DNA of 64,000 nucleotides from Scilla litardierei (taxonomy: Eukaryota > Streptophyta > Magnoliopsida > Asparagales > Asparagaceae): contig CM061141.1 in the NCBI GenBank assembly GCA_030789695.1, positions 168,957,079 to 169,021,078 on the forward strand. Reading direction: 5' to 3'. Under the pieces are notes generated by a model. The model was not told where the DNA came from and ran no database searches. It was given only the letters and a program-made list of their open reading frames with translations. Within the stretch, counting starts at the first letter, position 1; each line of letters begins with the position of its first letter. This document shows positions 1 through 9,351 of this stretch, piece after piece. Made by a program: the position numbers and the translations under genes.

Positions 1-1500
1 ATCTGTAAACAGGTTGGAGGTTCAATTAGAAGAGTGGGAGTAAACTCAAATATATGCATGAAAACTCAAATATGCATGAATAATCAGGCACACTGCACAA
101 CTATAGCACGTCCAAAAAGATAATTGTGCATGGCAGGGATCTGATTAAGCTCAGCCCGTAAGCTCCCTATCATAGGTTAAATTTTTGGAAGTTCTTCCAA
201 TTTTTGTGATGTATGCTTGAATTTTTGGAAGTTCCGAGTACCCTGTACAATTGTCACAAATTACAAAGGTCAAGATAGATTAGCTACTAATAGTAATCCA
301 CATGAAACATACAAAAAGCCTGAAAAACTTATGTTTTAACATTGGTTCTTAACTAACTCAGGTGGAAGTAAGTGGGCAAGGAAGCGTTATTTAACATACT
401 TGATGCTTGATTGCGTATACATTAAGTGCCAATGAGCAATAAATGTATTAACTGCCTATTATAAATTTACTTATTCTAAAATACTAACATAGTATATCTG
501 AATTTTCAGGTCCAAATTCACTCAATCTCTGCGTGACTAAATTGGAACTTCAGTCCGCAGTTAGACTCAACCAAAATAATGTTCATATATGTAGCTAAAG
601 AGAAACAACTACTTCCCAAGTCGATATCTCTACCTATTGCTGAATCATCATCAAACAAAATGCTTAATTCTTCAACATAAGATGTCATTCAGAAGTATGA
701 AGTGAGTTCATGATGCATACATGGTAACTTTTTTAAATGGGAAAAGAAAAAAGAAAAAATAATGTCTGGTGTCTACTATAAAGACAGAAAAGCATGGACT
801 ACTGAACTTGGGCCTAAGAAAAACGATACCATATGCATGCTACCTTAATAACCTAACATTTTCTTTCTCTAAGAGCCTTCCTTACTACTAACAATAAATT
901 AAGATATGTCTGAGTTGTATCGATAAATTAAGATATGCATGCTACCTGCATTCTACCCCTTCCATTTTTAAATTCTTACATGGCATTGGCTGCTTCTGTT
1001 TGGCTTTGGAGATGTGGCAGCGCGCCAAATAGAGCTCACTTGACTTGGGATTTTTCAAGGCGGTGATTGGGATTATTCACATAGTACCAAAAAGGATGTT
1101 AGTTCACTTGCACTTTGAGCTCACATGTTGTTAGTTCCAATTTGTTTGTTTTTCACATAGTGATCATCCTCAGTTAATTTGAATCGAACTTTTCAAAGCC
1201 AGTAAATCTGAACAAATTTCAGCTTTCTTTGGGACACGCCCATTTAAAGTGAACAACAAACAACAGAAGAACTTTAGGAAGAGGGCATTTACGATGCGAT
1301 CTTGTAGGATCTTGGCGCCACCTACGACGGTCTGGCTTCATGTTCATGCGATAGTTGAGAATATGATAATCCTTAAAGTGGTTTTTCTATTTAGTCTTAC
1401 ACAGAAGTGAAGTTTATGGAGTTTCATGTTCATGCGATAGTTGATAGCTTCATGTTCAAATTAGCCATAAAGAAAATGGTGGAGAATTGTATTATTAAAA
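1..1500. other. AT-rich non-coding DNA, no gene seen
   Basis: I find no ORF with recognisable protein similarity, no RNA gene and no clear transposon end here. The text is AT-rich and of mixed complexity. The phrase around 'gtttcatgttcatgcgatagttga' occurs twice (about 1337 and 1422), which is the only internal repetition noticed. Confidence 0.5.
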
Positions 1501-1502
1501 AA

Positions 1503-1712
1503 GAAAAGCACACCGTAGTTTTCCAAATGAGCTATTCTATGTTTACCTTGCGAGCGGCAAGCTTGTATTGTTTTCCTTCCAAATGAGCTAATCCTGAAGC
1601 ACCGTAGTTTTCCAAATGAGCAGCAAGCTTTAACAGAATAGCTCCGTAGTTTTCCAAATGAGCAGCAAGCTAATCCTGAAGCACCGTAGTTTTCCAAAAG
1701 AGCAGCAAGCCT
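1503..1712. repeat. ~40-bp minisatellite
   Basis: The word CCGTAGTTTTCCAAA starts at about 1513, 1603, 1643 and 1683. The last three are exactly 40 bp apart, and each is followed by a variant of AGCAGCAAGC and TAATCCTGAAG. The first spacing (90 bp) holds a diverged or partly deleted unit. Short ORFs over this stretch only reflect the repetition. Confidence 0.8.
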
Positions 1713-2400
1713 TAGTGCACTGCTGAAGTACAGACGAAGAGCTGAAGAGGAGTAAACAAAAAATAAAATTCAGTATGGCAAACGAAGAGACGAAGAGTGA
1801 CTGCAGCTTCAGTACACAGATGGGTAGAAGCTGTGTTCGTGGGCCCCGCAAGAATGTGAAGAGCCGCAAGAATGTGAAGAGCCGCAGGCGCCAGCTGTAG
1901 GTGTAGGCGTCAATAAAGGGAGGCAAGAATGGGAAGAGGCGCCAGTGTTTACTGCCGGGTATTAAGTACCAAAAAGGAAAAAAAGTCATTTAATTTAAAG
2001 TGTTTACTGACGTGACTCAAAGTGCAGACATTTAGTTTAATGCCTTGGTGACAAAAGAGTTTTAACAGATTAAGTGACAAAAGACATTTAACAGAATTTA
2101 ATGCCTTGAGGACGTCATTGACAAAGAAAGCAAAGCAAAGGGTATGCAAAAAAGATTTAACAGAATTTAATGGCTGAGAACGTCAGTTTTTTTAGAACCG
2201 CCAACAAAGTTTCGCCCAACAGGTTTGATTGTGGGCCCGTCAATTTTTCCCCCAACAAATTTTCACCCCAACCAAGAATTTTCCCCCCAAAACTTGATGT
2301 GACATTGCCACATCAGATAAGTTCAAAAACCTCCCTCAATTGTAATATAGATTTGGGAAATAGATGCGATATAAGTACCATTAGGAGGTGAACTCAAGTG
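1713..2400. other. Non-coding, short direct repeats
   Basis: Contains a small duplication of GAATGTGAAGAGCCGCA (about 1852-1890) and two copies of TTTAACAGAATTTAATG (about 2087 and 2156). A C-rich block of repeated 'ttttccccc' words follows (2240-2305). A similar C-rich text occurs near 24530-24610, but I could not show that the two are homologous. No coding function assigned. Confidence 0.4.
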
Positions 2401-3515
2401 ACATGTAGAGAATAAAAAGATATATGTGGAGAAGGAAATGGTGCAACACTCGGTTCACTCTAAGATGTGCACAAATGATTAAATAAGATAATACATCAAC
2501 TAAACTCATATGCAAGCATGAATATTCTCAATCATTTCAATAAATAGTGAAGTTAAGCAAGAGTGCAATCATATTAAACATTCAACAGAAGGTGAATAAG
2601 ACAATAAGGTAGATGCTTCCATTATACAATTGATGCGTGAATCTTGGTGCACTTCCAACAAAAGCATACTAAACACTAATCCATACATTCAGCTTCAATT
2701 AATATCATGCATTCATATAGAGGAATCATCAAAAGAATATATAAGCAAGCACATGGATAGTAGTATACTGAAATACTCCAAATAACATAGCAAGAGAAGT
2801 AAGCATCATGATGGCTACTAAAGCAATAAGAGATATCATCATAAGGAACATATCTAGCAAAAGGAGGAAAAGAAAATAAAGAAATAAAAATAAAAAAGAG
2901 GAAAGAAAAGAAAAACAAGCACACAATATGATGCATAGACACACATAAAAGGAAAATAAGATGGAAAAATCAAAAAGATGATGCAAAATTTTTGAAAAAT
3001 TCTAAAAACCCTAAAAATAGAGTAAACGTACAACTAAATGGCATGTAAATGCAATCCCCCAAGCTTAAACTTCACATTGTCTTTAATGTGATCATAATGG
3101 AAGAATATGAGGAACAACAATAAATATGTGGGGAATGAAAAATGATGAAATGAATGACATGAAATCCTAATGCAATTAATACACATACAATGATGCATGA
3201 GAGCGCCTTCCTCCAAGCTTATACCAAAAAATCCTATTCAAATGACTCGATCAAAAATGTCACGGCTTTGCTAAGCGGGATCGAGTCAAACAAATAAGAA
3301 TGTGAGTATTCACTTGAAAGAGATGCTCGATGGGTGGTAGCAAAAACGATATGGTACATCAAAATGTGAAGAGGGCAATCAATAGCATATAATGGGTTTG
3401 GGATGTAAAAGATTATTGTTGCCATCAAATGAGGTGATATTTATTCAAAACTGACTAATCAAGCAAATCTATATGGTCCTCCGAGAGGATTTGTATTTAT
3501 TGAAAGCATGAAATA
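2401..3515. other. Non-coding flank of decayed gypsy element E0
   Basis: This stretch lies downstream (minus-strand sense) of the E0 pseudogene. At 3056-3092 it contains a C-rich word followed by a text about cDNA-sense 'acattgtctttaatgtg'. A matching text sits at 37347-37388 in E3 in the same position relative to the gag-like ORF end. It is therefore probably the 3' internal region of E0. I could not find E0's 3' LTR or its left border. Confidence 0.4.
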
Positions 3516-5111
3516 CTACACTACTGGATTAATGTCACCTATAGCAAAAGGAGGATCCAGTATCTTTGCGGTGTCGGCAACTGCTCCAACTGCTTCTTCC
3601 GTGACTCCACCAGATGCGTGTATCCATGGACTCCATTACATTCTAGCAATACGGCTCCCAGCATCTCTCTAAGGACTCCACTTGTACCCTGCAAGAGATA
3701 AGCCGCATCAATCTGATGTGAATAATTCTTCCCCAAAATAAATGTATTGCAAAGAGGGTCATCAATATAAGTATTTAAAATTAAAGGTGGTTGACAACAC
3801 TTCCCTGTAAATAAATCTCTACTCTCGTGAACTACGTCGACCAACTCCTCATTGTTTGCCTCTGGTTCTTCAGGTAGCTTTGGCATATAAGCGTGGGTCT
3901 CATCAGGCAACTCCTCATCATCGTCAGACTTATGCCATCGCACCTCATGATCGTATTCGTATGCGTCCATGGATGCTAGCTCCTTGCTCTCCTCCTCGTA
4001 TACGTTCCATCGTGCCTCTTGATCATATGTATGTGTATCCTGCAAAAGGTGCAATGAGTCGTTAAAATCTGAATCATAGTAAACATCATACATGGGAGTG
4101 GAATCAAATGTAAAGGGCGAGGAAGTAAAGAGATCTCCCTGAAGAGGAGCCATAATCTCTGTGGGATAGTCCTCAGCGTCAGTGGAAGGGTGGTCCTCTG
4201 AGAGATGCTCAGCCTCTGTAGAAGGCGGGGATGGCTGCGATAGCTCAAAAGGAGGGGGCACAATGCGGGCTCCATCTGTTTGCAGATGTCATCGTCTCAG
4301 TCATGTCCTCCTTTATGGTCTGCTCCGCTACTGTAGACATGACCTCCTCAATAATATCCTCTGATGGTATAGAATGCTCTGACCCATGTGGGTGGCATGG
4401 GGAGGCGACGATGACATAAGGTGGCTCAATGGGCTCATGTATCTCGACAATGGTGTAAAAATGGGTCTTGTGCCCCTCAACTAGAGAGTAGACTCCATCA
4501 TCAATTGTGCATGTGAAAGAGATACAATGAGTAATAAAGTTTTGAAATCCGAGCTCAAAAGGATCACATGACGTTATTGTTAATGGACCGGTTTCTCGAA
4601 CTACGTCGACAATGTTTCTCAATAGGTCCATATATGTGTCCTCCTTTGGCAGCTCAGATGTCTCTATTTATGAAACGTTGATGGTGTAAAGGAGGATATA
4701 ATCACCTTTAAGTGAAGCATACACTCCATCTATGATAGTACATGCACCAGAGACATTAGCCATAACGAAATCGATGAATACTTGGTCGACGGTTTACCTA
4801 CCATAACGGTTAGTAAACCGGTAGATTGAGCATCATCTATCATTTTGCTCTAAGGTTGCTGCCAACTGCAGATCACTGTACTTTCCCACTTGCATCCTCT
4901 TCATAAACTCACGTGAGGGTCCCTTTAGCCTTCTAGAGAAGATATCAAATAACTTGGAACCATGCCACTCATGGTCTGACTCCGTCTGAAACATCCCTAA
5001 TATTCTTTCAAACCTGGACAAGGCTTTCCTGAAGGATTCTCCATCAGCCTGACAGAATGTAGCGAGATATATGTAGGATTGTATAGAAAGTCGTATCTTT
5101 GGAAGCACCAT
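3516..5111 (-). pseudogene. gag: Decayed Ty3/gypsy gag-like ORF of element E0
   Basis: Three open pieces remain on the minus strand: 5111-4833, 4631-4245 and 4261-3539. The first two share a frame and the third is shifted. The first piece has a gag-core-like helical text (SFRKALSRFERILGMFQ, then REFMKRM), resembling gypsy retrotrans_gag domains. A ~35-residue segment appears twice in tandem, around FIDFVMANVSG and FQNFITHCISF, each followed by CTI-DGVY. The third piece ends in a region like E3's ORF (REMLGAVLLECNGVHGYTHLV against REMLGVVLLGFKVICGVKTLV). The conserved last residues (GDINPVV then stop at 3516) are in a different frame from that piece, so a frameshift lies near its end. At least two in-frame stops are also present. 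Known: related gypsy elements carry gag here. Inferred: a dead non-autonomous element. No pol motifs seen. Confidence 0.65.
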
Positions 5112-5225
5112 TGCCTTATCAACTGTACCTGATCAAGCAAAGTAGACAACCTGGAAAAGACGTCAGCGGTACAAAGAGAGATAAAGAAAATAATAACATC
5201 AGGTGGTGGGGAAAAATCTATCTCG

Positions 5226-5279
5226 CTGTTTTTTGTCTTTTTTTTGTTTTTTTGTTTTTGTTTTTTCTTTCTTTTTTTA
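5226..5279. repeat. T-rich low-complexity tract
   Basis: Nearly pure T with scattered G and C, lying between the E0 gag-like ORF and its PBS-like site. In element sense it is an A-rich leader. Confidence 0.8.
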
Positions 5280-5333
5280 AACGCAGTCTAATCGACCTAA
5301 TTGTGACAAATTGGCACCCAACAGGAAACACCT

Positions 5334-5350
5334 CTCTGGTAACGTCGCCA
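5334..5350 (-). other. Probable degenerate tRNA-Asp primer-binding site of E0
   Basis: The minus strand reads TGGCGACGTTACCAGAG. This resembles the plant gypsy tRNA-Asp PBS (TGGCGCCGTTGCC) and E3's TGGCGCCGTTGCTGAGG, with two changes in the first 13 bases. It sits upstream of the E0 ORF as a PBS should. An LTR is expected to begin within a few bases to the right, but the ~147-bp satellite begins there instead. Confidence 0.55.
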
Positions 5351-6350
5351 AAAAATCTCGGTTCCAACAAACTCTCGGTTCCAATGAACCTTTTTGCGAA
5401 TTTTTCTTAGCTCCGGGCAATTTTCAACATTTTCTTTAACACATGGATGTTTATATTAAATGATATAATTTTTATAGCCTAATTTTGTCTTCCCTTATTT
5501 TTCAGCTGAAGATGGATAGCTTCAGGCTCCAACAGAATTTTTTGCGGATTTTTCTGAGATATGGGCTAATTTCTACATTTTCTAAAGGATATGAATCATT
5601 TCATTAAATGATATGAGTTTTTTCCCTTATTGTCCTCACTTATTTTTCTGTTGAAGATGGCTATCCCACGATTCCAAAAGACATTTTTGCGGATTTTTCT
5701 AAGCTCAAGACTTTTTTCTATAGTTTATTGAAGATATGTATATGTTTATTAAATGATATGATTTTTATCGCCTAATTTTGACTTCTCTTTTTTTATTTGA
5801 AAATGTCTATCTGCCGATTCCAATAGAAATTTTTGCGGATTTTTCCGAACTCTAGTCTATTTTCTACATTTTATGTAAGATATGAATCTTTATATTAAAT
5901 GATATGAATTTTATGCCCAAATTTTTTTCTCTTATATTTTTCGTTGAAGATGGCAACCCCCCGGTTCCAACAAACATTTTCACAGATTTTTTTGAGGTAC
6001 GTGATATTTTCTATATTTTCTGTAAGATAAGAATCTTTATATTATATGATACGATTTTTATAGCCTAATTTTCCATTCCCTTATTTTTAAGTTGAAGATG
6101 GCGATCTCCCGGTTCATACGGACAGTTTTGCGGATTTTTCTCAGTGCGAGGCTATTTTCTATAGTTTATTGAAGATATGGAAATTTTAATTAAATGATAT
6201 GATTTTTATAGACTAAGTTTGTCTTCTCTTATTTTGTAGTTGAAAATGCCATCTCTCAATTCGGCCGGACATTTTTACGGCTTTTGACCTCGAGGCTATT
6301 TTCTACATTTTCTGGAAGATATGGAACTTTTTATTAAATTTTTTGATTTG
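5351..6350 (+). repeat. ~147-bp satellite array, first block
   Basis: About seven diverged monomers. A typical monomer reads: a T-rich stretch ending TTATTTTTCAG, then TTGAAGATGGCGATCTCC, CGGTTCCAACGGACATTTTT, GCGGATTTTTCTGAGCTC, GGCTATTTTCTACATTTT, GGAAGATATGGATC, TTTTTATTAAATGATATG. The plus strand is defined by this reading. The block stops at the E1 insertion and resumes at 13421 after the 5-bp target duplication ATTTG (6346-6350). Individual units differ by many substitutions and small indels. Confidence 0.9.
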
Positions 6351-7078
6351 TGTAGTGCCCTGGGAAGCTACTGCACATGTACTAGAGGGGGGGTGAATAG
6401 TACTTTTAAATAATAGGGAGAGTTATTCCTAATTATCATGCAATTAACAAACAACAATGCGGAATAACAACGATCAACAAGAATAAAAGCAAACGCAAAC
6501 AAATGGTTTAATGGGTTCGGATCCACCCAAGTCTCCCCGACTTGTTCCCGGTGATCCTACGTCCCAACCACCCGGATCCCTTCCGGATACTTGAGTTAGA
6601 AACCCTAACTCAAGATTTCCAATATGACCACTTGCGAAAACCTCACAAGTGCAAACGACCTACAATCGATGACCGTGAATCCCACAACCCGGGATCACGC
6701 AAAACCTCTCACAACCGAGAGTATACAATTCAAATATAACTGAAATGAAATGCTTACCAACAAAATACCTATGCCTTGAGATTTCTTACCAAATTAGGGC
6801 AAAGAGGATTTTGATGGAGGAAGATGGCACCAAACCCTAGCTTCAAGAAGATGACCAGCAATGGAAGCCTAGGGTGGAGATGGTGACCTAGAATCAAGCT
6901 TCTAGCTTGAATGGCTCACAATGGAGAGAATCTCTCTTGAGGATATAGGACTCAAGAACTTGAGGGAGAGATTCTTGTGAGAAGAGAGAGCTTGGAAATA
7001 GAGTTGATAGCTCTTCTCTTTTGATCTGAAAATATCTCCAATATGTTGCTTAACCCCTTCAAGAAATGAATCAGGATT

Positions 7079-7088
7079 CTATTTATAG
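7079..7088 (-). promoter_or_regulatory. TATA box of E1 3' LTR
   Basis: The minus strand reads CCCCTATAAATAGAATCC around this site, a consensus plant TATA box. The palindrome array begins about 52 bp upstream in element sense. Confidence 0.75.
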
Positions 7089-7140
7089 GGGCAAGGAAAA
7101 ACGAGTTCAAAAAGATCCCAACGGCTCTATTCTGAACCAG

Positions 7141-7672
7141 ACTAGTCGGTCAAAGAAGGATCACTGACCGACTAGTTCATCAACTAGTCGGTCGGTGAGA
7201 CAACGTAGACCGACTAAGAGGTGAACAGCCAAAAGGTGAAGTTCCGGGCAAAGACAACTAGTCGGTCTAAGAAGACTTGCCGACCGACTAGTTTCTAAAC
7301 TAGTCGGTCGGTGAATGTTCTTGGACCGACTAACGTGGAAAAAGAATAGGTTGACTTCAAGATGACTTAGTCGGTTTAAGAACAAATGTTGACCGACTAG
7401 TTTCTCAACTAGTCGGTCGGTAAACGTTCTTTGACCGACTAACTCGAAACAGTAGCTCAGGCTGAAAATGAGTGAACACAACTAGTCGGTCTAAGAAGTA
7501 TTACTGACCGACTAGATCGTCATCTAGTCGGTCGGTGACTCTTCTTTGACCGACTAACTGTAGGCATAGAAAGAGCTGAATTTAGAGAATGCAACCTAGT
7601 CGGTTTAAGTAGAGTTTCCGACCGACTAGATCGTCATCTAGTCGGTTGGTGACTCTTCATGAACCAACTAAC
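7141..7672 (-). repeat. Palindromic TAGTCGGTC array in E1 3' LTR
   Basis: GACCGACTAG starts at about 7166, 7282, 7391, 7506 and 7620, a mean period of about 113 bp. Each unit holds a pair of inverted words (CTAGTCGGTC ... GACCGACTAG) separated by about 15 bp, a short gap, then a second pair. Each unit can thus fold into two adjacent hairpins. The last unit has drifted (GGTTGGTG, AACCAACTAA). A related array is found in the LTRs of E2. Confidence 0.93.
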
Positions 7673-8074
7673 ATGCACTCGAAGCCGAGGGAAAGAGCGA
7701 TAGGATTCGGGAAAGTTTCTAATGGCTTCTATGATAATCCTAGCTCTAAGATATGAGCGAAATGAAGGTTATAAGGTAAGTCCTACTCAAGGCTTAACAT
7801 TCTAATCTATGAAGCTAGAAGACTATAAAATAAACCTTACGAGCCGTCTTCAAAGCTTCAATCTTCATTCCTTTTGACTTCAATATTGCTCCTTGAGCTT
7901 CAACGAAGCTCCAAGCATACGATTACGCGTATTGAGAAGTCTTGAGACGTCGCTTTTGTTGTACGTGGTATTTTGGTGACGATCTCCATAACTGCGTTCA
8001 CAAACTGTTAGTTCATGATATATTTATGTTTGCTCATCATCCAAAACCAAATCAGGGGAGTCCAATACTCAACA

Positions 8075-9351
8075 TTCTCCCCCTTTTTGGTGATGACAAA
8101 CCAACATAAATAATAATCAGAAATAATGAACTAAATGAAATATACTTACTCCCCCTGCATTGATGACATATTAGTTCCATATGAAATAATAAGCACATAC
8201 ATCAAGCAGACGAGGAAAGTAAAAATGCAAATTCAATATTTGAGATTTAGGGTTTGTAATCCATTTTTTTATATCTTAACTCCCCCTGAATCTAACATAT
8301 CAAATTAGATTCATGGTAAATTATCATTTAGCACATGCCATTATTATGCCATTATTATATCTCTCCCCCTTTGGCATAATCCAAAAAGAGCGGGAGGACC
8401 AATGACAATAAATCATGTCCAAATAACTCATTAAGCATGGGAGTCTAAGAATACGACCACGTTTCATATGACACCAAAATAAAATTCGAATAAAATCAAA
8501 GCGTGTCAATGAGACCATAGTCGAAAATCGAAAACTTAAATCATCAAAATATCAAATGTAAATTCACTTATTGATGAAATGAATTTACTCTCCAATATCA
8601 ACATTTATAGCTATTTTAGCGCATGGAAAACAATTCTATGTTTTCATATAACTAAAGCTATTGAATCAAAATAAATCGTCGTGCGACGAAATCAATATCA
8701 GAGACATACATAAAATGTGCACAAAGGAATGAACCATCAGAAGAGTGGTGCACATCATAGAATATCAAATGTCACAATATCGATCGAAAATGAACAAAAA
8801 GTAAAAGCACATCAAAACTAAGTGAAGTGTGCGATGAGAAGTGACAAGGTGATAAAAGTAATATGAAAATCATCATAATAACTTTTAAAACATGTCATGC
8901 CAAAAATAGATATGAATTTCAAAGCATTTATGGCATTCACAATTCTATCATGTTAGGAGAAACAAAATGATACCAATGTAAAGAAATAGATTCTAACCAA
9001 GCATGCATTCAACCCTCATGGATACCAAATGTAATATCATACTTACAACATTAAGCTCCCCCTACATTGGTGCATTACCTAAGCACCATCAACTCCGTTT
9101 GAATGAAAGTCTTCGCAAATCGAGGAGTTGGTAGGGTTGGTATCCCACGGTGGATTGAACCTAGAAAACTTCATTTTGGTATCCAAAAACCCTTTTGGAT
9201 CCAATGGGTTAGACAACAAATTTGAAATACGAAATTAAAATAATTGTAACCCATGAGTTAATGTAATCAAAATCAAATTTATAAACAAATGCCTTGGTAC
9301 CCATAACATGATCATAAGCTCATGGTACCAAGCATTGAAGAGTCAAAGGAA
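8075..9351 (-). other. E1 3' internal region with multiple purine tracts
   Basis: No ORF. The PPT abuts the 3' LTR (8075-8090, minus strand CCAAAAAGGGGGAGAA). Further minus-strand AGGGGGAG words lie at about 8148, 8279, 8362 and 9056. Repeated PPT-like tracts in this position are a known Sirevirus trait. The pol region that would lie here in an autonomous element is missing. Confidence 0.85.

Larger units (their letters stand above)
6351..8074 (-). repeat. E1 3' LTR (left copy)
   Basis: 1,724 bp, plus strand starting TGTAGTGCCCTGGG and ending ACTCAACA, so TG...CA in both directions. Same length as the right copy, with about 18 substitutions and no length change noticed. Contains the palindrome array and a TATA box. 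Confidence 0.95.

Noticed and set aside
1461..1989. Two overlapping minus-strand ORFs (78 and 119 codons)
   Set aside because: They cover a minisatellite and low-complexity DNA and show repeated CCSFGKLR text from the 40-bp unit.
7161..7481. 106-residue Leu/Arg/Asp-rich protein with GQ repeats
   Set aside because: It is the translation of the palindrome array in the LTR, and the same ORF appears in the other LTR copy at 12507-12827.
7141..7672. CRISPR-like array (regular repeats with spacers)
   Set aside because: Repeats are palindromic and inverted within each unit, spacers are homologous between units, and the array lies inside a plant LTR. No cas genes.
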